From: JARFPW01 sp035464655
GTDB taxonomy: Bacteria; Gemmatimonadota; Gemmatimonadetes; Palauibacterales; Palauibacteraceae
NCBI GenBank assembly: GCA_035464655.1
Contig: DATHRZ010000036.1
Span: 1 to 23,174, forward strand
Reading direction: 5' to 3'
DNA: 23,174 nt
Shown here: in pieces, positions 16,158 through 23,174 of the stretch
How positions within the stretch are numbered: the first letter of the stretch is position 1
Layout: each line of letters starts with the position of its first letter
The notes under the pieces: generated by a model
What the model was told of the DNA's origin: nothing
Seen by the model: the letters and a program-made list of their open reading frames with translations, nothing else
The model's database searches: none
Made by a program: the position numbers and the translations under genes

Positions 16158-17134
16158 TGCACCTCCGCCTCGGCGGCGATGCCGGCAAGAGCCCGCAGAT
16201 GACCGACAACGTTCCGGCCGAGGGCCGCCGTGTCGTAGCCCCCCTCCAGCGCCGAGACGGTGCGCCCCCCGGTGCTCGACGTCGTCAGGTCGATCAGCCG
16301 GCGGGTCAAGCGCTCGAAGTGCCGAGTCTCGAGTGTGAATCCACCGAGCGGGTCGCTAGCAGCCGCGTCGAAGCCCGCCGAGAAGATCAGGAGGTCGGGG
16401 GCGAACGAGGCCGCTTCCTCGGTCGCGGCTTCCAGCGCCTCGACGTACGCCTCGGGATCGAGGCCCGGCGCCATCGGAAGGTTGCGGGTCGTGCCGTCTC
16501 CGGGTCCCGCGCCGCGCTCGTCGGCCGCCCCGGTCCCCGGATAGTGCGGATCCTGGTGCAACGACAGGTAGTACACGTCGGGATCGCGGTAGAATATCTC
16601 CTGCGTGCCGTTGCCGTGGTGCACGTCCCAGTCGACGATGAGCACGCGACTCGCCAGGCCCTCTTCGAGGGCGACTCTCGCCGCGATCGCGACGTTGTTC
16701 AGCAGGCAGAAGCCCATCGGCCGGTCTGATTCCGCATGGTGGCCCGGCGGTCGCACAGCGGCGAGCGCTGTGCGCGCGTCGCCGTGGCACACGGCACGCA
16801 CGGCGTCGACGACGCAGCCGGCGGCGGCGAGGGTCGCGTCCCACGATCGGTCCGACACCACGGTGTCGGCCTCGAGGCGCAGGGGAGAACCGGCGTCGCC
16901 CGCGCGCTTCACTCCATCTTGAACGAACCTCACGTGGCGGTCGGTGTGTACGAGTCGGGCGAGGGCGGGATCGAGCGGCGCGCCCTCGCAGGGCCGCACG
17001 TGCGGATGCAGCTCCGGCAGCGCCGCCGCCACGGCCGACGCCACGGCCCGCAGGCGACCCTGGTGCTCGGGATGGCCCCAACCCGTGTCATGCAGGCTAC
17101 ACGACGGGTGATGATAGAAGCGGGTTCGATCCAT
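16154..17134 (-). CDS. Histone deacetylase/AcuC-family zinc hydrolase
   Basis: 326 residues covering the whole arginase-like deacetylase fold. Catalytic His132-His133 lie in RPPGHHAE. The zinc ligands are Asp170 and His172 (VDWDVHHGNGTQ) and Asp256 (SAGFDAAASDPLGG). The transition-state Tyr300 is in EGGYD. Bacterial members remove acetyl or acyl groups from lysines (AcuC) or small amines such as polyamines; nothing here settles which. It has no signal peptide and is cytoplasmic. ATG 17134 has GGAGG 4 nt upstream and the protein begins at the usual family position (YHHPSCSLHDTG). Promoter candidate: TACAAT at 17166-17161. The 3' end is coupled to an exported protein, an odd pairing. Confidence 0.93.
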   Translation of the reverse strand: MDRTRFYHHPSCSLHDTGWGHPEHQGRLRAVASAVAAALPELHPHVRPCEGAPLDPALARLVHTDRHVRFVQDGVKRAGDAGSPLRLEADTVVSDRSWDATLAAAGCVVDAVRAVCHGDARTALAAVRPPGHHAESDRPMGFCLLNNVAIAARVALEEGLASRVLIVDWDVHHGNGTQEIFYRDPDVYYLSLHQDPHYPGTGAADERGAGPGDGTTRNLPMAPGLDPEAYVEALEAATEEAASFAPDLLIFSAGFDAAASDPLGGFTLETRHFERLTRRLIDLTTSSTGGRTVSALEGGYDTAALGRNVVGHLRALAGIAAEAEVQ

Positions 17135-17160
17135 CGGGCCTCCGGTCGTCGGGCGTCCAT

Positions 17161-17190
17161 ATTGTACGCCGCCGCGCGGGCGTCTAGCTT
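17161..17190. promoter_or_regulatory. Overlapping divergent promoters of the deacetylase and lipoprotein-PP2C units
   Basis: Plus strand: TTGTAC (17162-17167), a 17-nt spacer, then TAGCTT (17185-17190), reading toward the lipoprotein at 17227. Minus strand: TACAAT (17166-17161) is a five-of-six -10 about 27 nt before ATG 17134; its -35 would fall in the TAGCTT region but is poor. The -10 of one and -35 of the other share bases, so the two polymerases could exclude each other. This is only pattern matching. Confidence 0.4.
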
Positions 17191-17226
17191 TCGCGCTCGC
17201 GGCGGCGCGTCCCTTTCTCGGGAGAC

Positions 17227-18291
17227 ATGGGAATCTACGGTCACGCAGCTTCCAGTTCACGATGGGCGATCGCCCTCGTTCTGTCTGTGTCGCTCCCGCT
17301 GGCGGCCTGCGATGTCGAGTGGGGCGGTGCGTCGTTCGCGTTCGTGAACCCCGCGCCGGCGCCCGACCCGGCGGAATCGACGACCCCGGACGATGAACTC
17401 GTCGAGCCGCTGCCGGGGGGCGACCTGCTGTATCTCGTGCGCCTCGGCGGCGATGCAGCGGACGGTGACGCGACCGACGGCGCGGCGCGGGCGCGGCCGA
17501 TCGCCCGCATGGTCGACGGGGTGCCCGTCGAGCTCGGCGTTCCCGAACGCGTCGACGACGCCTATCGCACCCGATTCGATTCGGCATTCTATGCGCCCGG
17601 CACCGAACTCCCGCTGCACGCGGGAGGGGACCGCATCGGAACCCTGATCATCGGCGGAGGGGCGGACCCTTCCCCCGCGGGATGCCTGCCTGTCGCAACC
17701 GGGCGGGTGCTGCTGCTGCCCGGTGCCGACGAGCCAGAATACGCCTTCGCCTGGACGGGCGAGGGCGCGTTCGGCGCACCGGTCGACTACGACCCGACCG
17801 ACACCGACACGCGGATGCGAACGTTCGGACCCGTCCTCGCCGAGAACCTGCTCAGCCGCGGGGGGGAGAGCCGACCGCAGCTGGCGCAGCGAGTCGCGAT
17901 GCGCGCCGTCCCCTGGCCGGGTGACGAGCGGCCGGCGATGGCGGCCACGTACCTGGTGAACGACGACCTCGGCCCCCAACCGCCCCGCAACTCCGCCAGT
18001 TCGTTGTATTTCCTCGCCCGATTCGACGGGAGGCAGTACGTGCCGGAGTGGTGGGAGGTGCGCCGCTACGACGGGGCCGACGGACGCGAGGCGTTTGTCT
18101 ACTTCGGCGCGATGGGAGGGCCCGCCGGCCGCGTCGACTTCGCTTTGCGGCACGACGGATCGGTGCCTCGCCTCGCCGCCAGCGTCGACCGCGAGGGCGA
18201 GGACCGCGAGATCGACTGGGTGGAGCCGGCCGGCTGCCCGGCCGTTTCACAGCTCGGCCCGGGGCCTCCGACCCCGGTGACCGGTGGGTAG
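17227..18291 (+). CDS. Lipoprotein of unknown function
   Basis: 354 residues. The hydrophobic stretch AIALVLSVSLPLAAC ends in a lipobox with Cys28, predicting a lipid-anchored envelope protein. It is followed by a Pro/Ala/Asp-rich linker and a mixed alpha/beta body. I recognise no domain. Notable segments are a Cys pair (residue 157 region, AGCLPVATGRVLLLPG, and AGCPAVSQ near the end) that might form a disulfide, and an aromatic run YVPEWWEVRRYDG. GGGAG lies only 2 nt before ATG 17227, a tight spacing. It is followed 3 nt later by the PP2C phosphatase gene, so the two are probably co-transcribed. Confidence 0.75.
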   Translation: MGIYGHAASSSRWAIALVLSVSLPLAACDVEWGGASFAFVNPAPAPDPAESTTPDDELVEPLPGGDLLYLVRLGGDAADGDATDGAARARPIARMVDGVPVELGVPERVDDAYRTRFDSAFYAPGTELPLHAGGDRIGTLIIGGGADPSPAGCLPVATGRVLLLPGADEPEYAFAWTGEGAFGAPVDYDPTDTDTRMRTFGPVLAENLLSRGGESRPQLAQRVAMRAVPWPGDERPAMAATYLVNDDLGPQPPRNSASSLYFLARFDGRQYVPEWWEVRRYDGADGREAFVYFGAMGGPAGRVDFALRHDGSVPRLAASVDREGEDREIDWVEPAGCPAVSQLGPGPPTPVTGG

Positions 18292-18294
18292 CGC

Positions 18295-19047
18295 ATGACC
18301 GACTACCGCTGGACGAGCGCGACCCGCAGCGATGTCGGACGAGTGCGCGACAGCAACGAAGACTCAGTGTTCACGAGCCCGGAATCTGGCGTGTTCGTCG
18401 TGGCCGACGGGATGGGGGGGCACGCGGCGGGCGAAGTCGCGAGCGCGATCGCCTCCCGGACGATCGGTGATTCGTCCTGCCGCGAGTGCGGCTCCCTCGA
18501 AGCGCTATCGGAGCAGATGGTCGACGCATTTCTGGAGGCCGGCCACGAGATCTCGCGCCAGGTCGAGCAGGATCCGTCGCGTTCGGGAATGGGAACCACG
18601 GCCACGGTCCTGCGGCTGCGTCGCGACGGCACGTACCTGATCGCGCACATCGGCGACAGCCGGGCCTACCTGAGCCGCAACGGCGACTTTCAGCGCGTCA
18701 CGCGCGACCACTCGTGGGTGCAAGAGCAGGTCGACCGCGGGTTGCTCTCGCCCGAAAAGGCGGCAGGCCATCCTCAATCGAACATCATCACGCGCGCGCT
18801 GGGCACCGACCCGAACCCGACCCCCGACCTCTATCCCGGTGAATTGCGGGAGGGCGACCTGTTCCTGCTCGCCACGGACGGCCTGACCGACATGGTGCGC
18901 GAGGACGACATCGCCACGATCCTTCACGACGGCGCTTCGCTCGAGGCGACGGCCGACCGGCTGGTCGCGGCGGCCAACCGGGCCGGTGGCGTCGACAACG
19001 TCACGGTGCTGCTGGTGCGGGTGACGGGGGCACTCGACCCGGATTGA
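18295..19047 (+). CDS. PP2C-type (PPM) protein serine/threonine phosphatase
   Basis: 250 residues, a single soluble PPM domain of the bacterial Stp/PrpC type. It dephosphorylates phospho-Ser/Thr proteins using two or three Mn2+/Mg2+ ions. The motifs are in order: RDSNEDS at 18-24, VADGMGGHAAGE at 36-47, GMGTTATVL, AHIGDSRAYL, the late metal site LATDGLTDMV, and GGVDNVTVL near the end. The metal-binding aspartates are all present. The start is ATG 18295, 3 nt after the lipoprotein stop. Such phosphatases usually pair with a Hanks-type kinase, but no kinase gene is in the window. The 3' end is 3 nt from the convergent HD gene. Confidence 0.95.
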   Translation: MTDYRWTSATRSDVGRVRDSNEDSVFTSPESGVFVVADGMGGHAAGEVASAIASRTIGDSSCRECGSLEALSEQMVDAFLEAGHEISRQVEQDPSRSGMGTTATVLRLRRDGTYLIAHIGDSRAYLSRNGDFQRVTRDHSWVQEQVDRGLLSPEKAAGHPQSNIITRALGTDPNPTPDLYPGELREGDLFLLATDGLTDMVREDDIATILHDGASLEATADRLVAAANRAGGVDNVTVLLVRVTGALDPD

Positions 19048-19050
19048 GGA

Positions 19051-20460
19051 TCAGCCGCCGACCAGCGGCCTTTCTTCCGCGAGTCGTCGGTCCGCCTCGG
19101 ACTCGTTCATCCGAAACAGCTCGAGCAACCGGCCCGGATCGACGATCGGCTCGGCCCGGCCGAGCGTAAACACCCGCAACACCCGCGTCGTGTGGTGCAG
19201 GGCGCGGCCGATGCGTGGCAGGTCGATCAGACCCTCCTCGCCCGACGACGTGAGGCGTTGCACCTCGCCGCGGCGCCGCACGAGCAGGAGCCGCAGGTCG
19301 AGCATGCGAGGATTCGACGGATAGTCGAGCAGCACCTCGCCGGGCCGGCGTCCGAGCTCGGCTGCCAGGCGGTCTTCCACCCGGCGCACGAGCTCGCGCC
19401 GCCCGGGAATCCAGCCGGCCAGATCGGTCGGGAGCTCGTCGCCGTACAGCTCGAGCGCCCGCTTCGGCAGACGGCGGTTGCTCAACCCCTCGAGCAGAGT
19501 GCGGAGTACCACGAGCGACGGCCCCGAGCCCTCGTCTCCGCGACCCGTCGCCGGATCGTCCTCCATACGGCCGGCGAGCCGCGCCAGCAACTCTTCGTCG
19601 GTCGGCCCGGCGAGCTCTTCACGCGCGAGCAGCCCGGCCTCGAGCGCTCCCTCGACCAGGCGGCGGAACGCGACGGTGGCGGCCCGCACCGCATGGTGCC
19701 AGTAGACGTTGCGGAACATCTGGTACTTGGCAAACAGGAGGGACTCCAGCGCGCTGATCCCTTTCTCGGTCACGGCGACTTCGAGCGGGCCGCCGTCGGT
19801 CTCGCGCGCCAGCGTGAGCGACTCGAGCAGTCGCTCGACGTCGACGGCGCCGTACGGAACCCCGCAGAACAACGAGTCGCGCCGCAGGTAGTCGATCTTG
19901 TCGAGGTCGAGCGAGCCCGAGACGAGCCCCTGCAGCGGATGATCAGACGTTCCGCGGATCAGCGCTCCGATGCGCGCGGCGGCGTCGGGCGCCACGCCGG
20001 CGAGCACGCTCCGAATCCCGGGGGCCGCCATGAATCGATCGGCCATTTCCTCGTGATGCCCCGGGATCGCGGCGGCTTCGAGCTCCTCCATGGCGTGCGA
20101 GAACGGGTAGTGCCCGATGTCGTGGAGCAGCGCGGCGAGGCGCACGATCGGCACGCCGGCACGCTGATCGTCATCGAGCGCCGCGAGGGCGCCGCGTCCC
20201 TCGAGCGCGTCGATCGCCCGGCTCGTCAGGTGGTGGACGCCGAGCGCGTGCAGGAAGCGCGTGTGAATCGCCCCGGGATACACGAGGTGCGCAAAGCCGA
20301 GCTGCTTGACCCGGCGCAGGCGCTGGAACTCGGGCGTATCGACGATCGCGGCGGCCGCCGCGTCGAGCCGGATGTTCTGCCACACCGGATCCCGGACGGT
20401 CCGCCCTCCCTCGCGCGCGTCTCCTCGCGCATTCGCTCGACCGGGGTCGGGATGGTTCAT
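19051..20460 (-). CDS. HD-domain phosphohydrolase (SAMHD1/dGTPase-like)
   Basis: 469 residues in the dNTPase-like HD family. The N-terminus matches the family opening (RDPVWQNIRLD, DTPEFQRLRRVKQLGFAHLVYPGA). Metal ligands are His71 (HTRFLHALGVHH), His113-Asp114 (RLAALLHDIGHYPFSHAMEE) and the Asp of GSLDLDKIDYLRRDS. This predicts a cytoplasmic metal-dependent phosphohydrolase, perhaps on dNTPs, but substrates differ within the family. The C-terminal 200 residues are helical and conserved in the long forms. ATG 20460 lacks a clear Shine-Dalgarno site; an in-frame GTG 20508 upstream and a GTG inside the first motif are alternatives. About 20 extra residues precede the conserved start. Confidence 0.88.
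   Translation of the reverse strand: MNHPDPGRANARGDAREGGRTVRDPVWQNIRLDAAAAAIVDTPEFQRLRRVKQLGFAHLVYPGAIHTRFLHALGVHHLTSRAIDALEGRGALAALDDDQRAGVPIVRLAALLHDIGHYPFSHAMEELEAAAIPGHHEEMADRFMAAPGIRSVLAGVAPDAAARIGALIRGTSDHPLQGLVSGSLDLDKIDYLRRDSLFCGVPYGAVDVERLLESLTLARETDGGPLEVAVTEKGISALESLLFAKYQMFRNVYWHHAVRAATVAFRRLVEGALEAGLLAREELAGPTDEELLARLAGRMEDDPATGRGDEGSGPSLVVLRTLLEGLSNRRLPKRALELYGDELPTDLAGWIPGRRELVRRVEDRLAAELGRRPGEVLLDYPSNPRMLDLRLLLVRRRGEVQRLTSSGEEGLIDLPRIGRALHHTTRVLRVFTLGRAEPIVDPGRLLELFRMNESEADRRLAEERPLVGG
19054..19076 (+). terminator. Possible weak intrinsic terminator after the PP2C gene
   Basis: GCCGC (19054-19058) and GCGGC (19065-19069) form a 5-bp GC stem with a 6-nt loop, followed by CTTTCTT. 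The position, just past the PP2C stop, fits, but the stem is short and lies within the 3' coding end of the HD gene. Confidence 0.3.
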
Positions 20461-20598
20461 GCGGGGCACGCTGCGGTAGTCTCGCCGCCGTGTCCAGCCC
20501 GTGGGCACGTGCCGCGCTCTCTCGCCCCCGGCGCGTCCGCTTGCCCGGCCTCGGCGTCCCGGGCAGTATTCCGGCGGGCATCTCGTTCATTTCGGCGC

Positions 20599-20603
20599 AG
20601 GAG
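20599..20603 (+). promoter_or_regulatory. Shine-Dalgarno AGGAG for the GTG start at 20611
   Basis: AGGAG ends 7 nt before GTG 20611. The next in-frame start, ATG 20632, has no such site, so the seven extra residues are probably real. Confidence 0.6.
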
Positions 20604-20610
20604 AACAGGC

Positions 20611-21024
20611 GTGGATATCCGGCCGGCTCGCATGATATTTCTGGGCTACGGGAAGTACTGGCGTTCGGACCACATCGTCGGCCTGCTGCCGATCGAGAAC
20701 GGACGTGGGCCGGGACGGCGTACCGAAGTCTACGTGGCGACGCGCGAGGAACCGGTCGTCGCCTCCCGGTCGGAGCAGACGATTCTCGGCGATATGGCCC
20801 ACATGCCCGACGAGGCGGCCCGGATCGCCCGGCTGTCGGAGGCCCTCGAAGAGCTGCTGGAGGAGATGGAAACGCTGCCCCCGGTGCTGCGTCGCATGGT
20901 GGAGCGCGAGGGAGGCCTCGACCTCGACGCGTGGATCCGCCGGCTGCGCGCTCTGCGCACCGCGGGGGCCGCCGCCGGTTCCGCCCCGGGACCCGGCCAG
21001 GAGGATTTGTTCGGCGCGGAGTGA
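20611..21024 (+). CDS. Small protein with DUF370/RemA-like N-terminus and helical tail
   Basis: 137 residues. Residues about 8-60 read like a short DUF370/RemA-type domain. MIFLGYGKYWRSDHIVGLLP resembles the family's opening (a Gly-Phe/Tyr-Gly followed by a basic residue, then Ile-Val). GRRTEVYV at 35-42 with VVASRSEQTIL matches the GRRTRAVIITDSDHVILS-like end of RemA, but the middle is about 15 residues shorter. In Firmicutes RemA is a DNA-binding regulator of matrix genes. Residues about 67-115 are acidic and helical (LSEALEELLEEMETLPPVLR), possibly a coiled coil. No signal peptide or membrane helix. The gene stands alone between a divergent HD gene and an outer-membrane protein gene. The RemA relation is a visual judgement. 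Confidence 0.6.
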   Translation: MDIRPARMIFLGYGKYWRSDHIVGLLPIENGRGPGRRTEVYVATREEPVVASRSEQTILGDMAHMPDEAARIARLSEALEELLEEMETLPPVLRRMVEREGGLDLDAWIRRLRALRTAGAAAGSAPGPGQEDLFGAE

Positions 21025-21147
21025 CGTCCGGCGGGAAGGTGCATATGTCCGCCGCGCGCCTTCTAGTTGTACACATGTACGCTTAGAGGGGGCGCCGCCA
21101 ACCCGGTCGAATCGAAACCCCGCGACCTCTCGGCGGTACTCCGAGAC
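21025..21147. promoter_or_regulatory. Intergenic leader of the Omp85-like gene
   Basis: 123 nt with an AT-richer island at 21036-21080 (CATATG, TCTAGTT, GTACACATGTAC). The CATAT...CGCCG...TCTAG order repeats the promoter region at 17157-17190, so this probably holds the promoter. No exact -35/-10 can be fixed. Confidence 0.3.
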
Positions 21148-23174
21148 GTGATTGAGCCCATCTCCGCCCGCCTGTGCGGCCGCTTCCTCCTCGTCCCGAT
21201 CGCCCTTCTCGGCCTGGCGTCACCGTCCGCGGTGGCCGCCCAGTCCGGGGGGGCCGGAGAGTGGAACGACGCCCGCACGCTCGAGGTCGTGCGCGAGGCG
21301 ATCGACGCGCGCCGCCTCGGGCGCGACAACGATCTCGAGCGATTCAGCGCCTACGCCGAGGGCGAGGTCCACTACGTGGCGGAGTACGGCGACCAGCTTC
21401 GGGATCAGATCGTGCGTACCGACCGGGTCGCCCTCGACCTCGACTGGCGGCGCGGCGTCGGGTCGTTGCAGACGATCGTCGGGCGGCGGCACGTGAGCTG
21501 GATGCCGACCTCCGTCCGCTACCACATCGATCACCTCAGCCTCGTGGTCGAGAATTTCGGCGATCGGATCCACATCGGGGACGGCGACGAGGTGCGCGAC
21601 GTGCTCAATCCGGTGGCGCCGGGCGCGCTGTCGTTCTACGAGTACCGACTGGCCGATTCGCTCAGCATCCGGGTCAACGATCGACTCACCGAACTCTACC
21701 GTCTCGAGGTTCGGCCGATTCACGCCGACAGCTCGGGTGTCGTGGGGACGATCGACCTCGAACGCGAGTCGTTCGCGGTCGTACGGCTCGCCGTCACGTT
21801 CACCCCTTCGTCCTATGTCGATCCCACGGTACGCTCGGTCAGCGTCGACCTGCAGAACGCCCTGATCAGCAACCGCGTCTGGCTGCCGTCCGAGCAGCGC
21901 ACCGAGGTGAGGCGGCAGCTTCGATTCCTCGAGATGCCGTTCGGCGGCACCATCCGCTCGAGCTTCAGGGTGCTGAGCTGGGACCTTTCACCGTCCGCAG
22001 ACACGTGGATTCCCGTCGGCCATCGGGTGCGGGCCGCCCCCGAGCATGACCTGAAACACTACGTCGGCTGGCGTATCTGGGACCCCGAGGGGGCCTCCGA
22101 GCTCATGAGGGCCGATTCCGCCCTGTTCGACGGCATCCGCACCGAGGCCGTGCGCGTCGTGCGCGGACGCTACCTGGGCGGCGCGTCGCGCCTGCGCCTG
22201 CACGTGCCGAGCGCGTCGTCGCTCGTCAGGGTGCGCAGGGCGGAGGGCGTGTTCGCGGGACTCGGGGCGCGGTACGACGTCGACGGCCACTGGGCGGCCA
22301 CCGTGCACGGCGGATACGCGTTCGGCGCCGACCAGGCCGAGCTCTCGGGCGGGATCGCGGCCACCTACGGAAATGTGCGCTTCGGAGCACAGGGCTGGCT
22401 CGATCAGCTGTCCGACATCGGTCCGTGGACGGCCGCCGCCGGCATCGTGTCGACGGGCGGCGCGCTGCTGCGCGGCGAGGACTACGTCGACCCCTACTAT
22501 GCGACGGGCGGACGAGCCTGGGTCTCGGTGCCCGTCGGGGGCGGGGCGGCTTCCCTGGCGGTCGCCACGGAAGAACACGAGTCGGCCGAACTGTATCTCG
22601 ACCCACTCGGTGACGCCGAAGCCCGCCCCGTGATGCCGATTCAGCCGGGCCGGGACACCCGGATCGAGGTGGGCTGGGACCGCCAGATCGGCCCGCTGGC
22701 GGGGTCGGAGCTTTACGCGGACGTCGACATCGATCTCGCCACTTTCGGCACGTTCGACTACACGCGATGGGTGCTCGAACTGACGGCGCTTCCGGCGGAA
22801 CACGATGCGGCGTGGGCGTGGGAGGGTCGCGCCGGCTTCGGCCTCGTGACGGGCAACGAGCCCGTGCAGCGCACGCTGCGGATCGGCGGTCGCGGCACCG
22901 TGCCCGGATACGAATCCCGACGGTTCACGGGCGAACAGGTGGCGTTTCTCAACCTGGCCCTGTCGCGCAACGTCGCCTATCCGTGGCTTCGTCTGCGCGC
23001 CCTCGGCGCTCTCGGCTGGAGCAACATCGGCGACGAAGTCGTCGGGCTGCGGCACGCCACATCGGGAGAGGCCCTCGAATGGTGGACCCCGGATACCGGT
23101 GGCCTGCGCCCCGCGGTCGGCGGCGGGGTGTCGGTCGTGTACGACCTCGTGCGCTTCGACGTCGTGCGCGGGCT
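21148..23174 (+). CDS. DUF5686/Omp85-like outer-membrane protein (3' end beyond window)
   Basis: 675 codons in the window, no stop. A signal peptide (FLLVPIALLGLASPSAVAAQ, cut near Gln32) precedes a periplasmic region (about 45-290) with the DUF5686-like pattern SFYEYRLADS, YRLEVRPI and TIDLERESFAVVRLAVTF. The second half is amphipathic beta strands. Near 575-600 is LRIGGRGTVPGYESRRFTGE, the counterpart of the Omp85/TamA VRGY segment, followed by a strand pair (FLNLALSRNVAYPWLRLRAL), and the window ends in VRFDVVRG, near the barrel's close. So the outer-membrane part is nearly complete. DUF5686 proteins often carry a carboxypeptidase-regulatory domain at the N-terminus; this one does not. The start is GTG 21148, with only a weak GAGA upstream. 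The function is unknown. Confidence 0.82.
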   Translation, partial: MIEPISARLCGRFLLVPIALLGLASPSAVAAQSGGAGEWNDARTLEVVREAIDARRLGRDNDLERFSAYAEGEVHYVAEYGDQLRDQIVRTDRVALDLDWRRGVGSLQTIVGRRHVSWMPTSVRYHIDHLSLVVENFGDRIHIGDGDEVRDVLNPVAPGALSFYEYRLADSLSIRVNDRLTELYRLEVRPIHADSSGVVGTIDLERESFAVVRLAVTFTPSSYVDPTVRSVSVDLQNALISNRVWLPSEQRTEVRRQLRFLEMPFGGTIRSSFRVLSWDLSPSADTWIPVGHRVRAAPEHDLKHYVGWRIWDPEGASELMRADSALFDGIRTEAVRVVRGRYLGGASRLRLHVPSASSLVRVRRAEGVFAGLGARYDVDGHWAATVHGGYAFGADQAELSGGIAATYGNVRFGAQGWLDQLSDIGPWTAAAGIVSTGGALLRGEDYVDPYYATGGRAWVSVPVGGGAASLAVATEEHESAELYLDPLGDAEARPVMPIQPGRDTRIEVGWDRQIGPLAGSELYADVDIDLATFGTFDYTRWVLELTALPAEHDAAWAWEGRAGFGLVTGNEPVQRTLRIGGRGTVPGYESRRFTGEQVAFLNLALSRNVAYPWLRLRALGALGWSNIGDEVVGLRHATSGEALEWWTPDTGGLRPAVGGGVSVVYDLVRFDVVRG

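Noticed and set aside
19192..21024. 610-codon plus frame running into the RemA-like gene
   Set aside because: The first two thirds are antisense to the HD gene; only the part after the Shine-Dalgarno site at 20599 looks like a protein.
21080..21130. tRNA-like T-arm (GGTCGAATC) before the Omp85-like gene
   Set aside because: No acceptor or anticodon stem can be folded around it and the T-loop consensus is incomplete.

Overview
The window is GC-rich DNA from a diderm bacterium and is packed with genes, mostly in short overlapping operons joined by ATGA or GTGA start/stop overlaps. GTG and TTG starts are frequent. The gene set best fits Gemmatimonadota or a close relative: a CBM9-like/DUF5916 outer-membrane protein, an exported carboxypeptidase-regulatory-like protein, a DUF5686/Omp85-like barrel, several lipoproteins, signal peptides ending in Ala-Gln, and an HNH protein beside tatA. 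This assignment is inference from gene content, not from a marker gene. I found no rRNA, tRNA, CRISPR array, transposase, integrase or phage gene.

Layout. (1) Positions 1-5104, all minus: an SLC13-type transporter with two TrkA-C domains, a DoxX-family membrane protein and a GNAT acetyltransferase form an overlapping operon. Next comes the 3' remnant of an alpha/beta hydrolase. Last is one open frame that joins a complete CaCA-type Na+/Ca2+ antiporter to a PqqB-like metallo-beta-lactamase-fold domain and runs off the left edge. (2) 5306-8131, plus: the large DUF5916 outer-membrane protein. (3) 8143-9325, minus: an orphan [2Fe-2S] subunit of the xanthine dehydrogenase/CO dehydrogenase type, a membrane-anchored protein of unknown function and a 27-residue one-helix peptide, all overlapping. 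(4) 9435-11689, plus: an exported jelly-roll-like protein coupled to a lipoprotein. (5) 11661-12540, minus: HNH protein and TatA. (6) 12614-14911, plus: primosomal helicase PriA. (7) 14928-17134, minus: a histone-deacetylase-family hydrolase coupled to the exported carboxypeptidase-regulatory-like protein. (8) 17227-19047, plus: a lipoprotein and a PP2C phosphatase. (9) 19051-20460, minus: an HD-domain phosphohydrolase. (10) 20611-21024, plus: a small protein with a DUF370/RemA-like N-terminus. (11) 21148 to the right edge, plus: an Omp85-like outer-membrane protein.

Most of the window is cell-envelope biology with a few housekeeping genes (priA, tatA, HNH, HD hydrolase). There is no evident defence island or biosynthetic cluster. 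The most unusual object is the antiporter-MBL fusion at the left edge. Next are the orphan Fe-S subunit operon with its 27-residue peptide, and the hydrolase remnant that lies in the same reading frame as the acetyltransferase just upstream.
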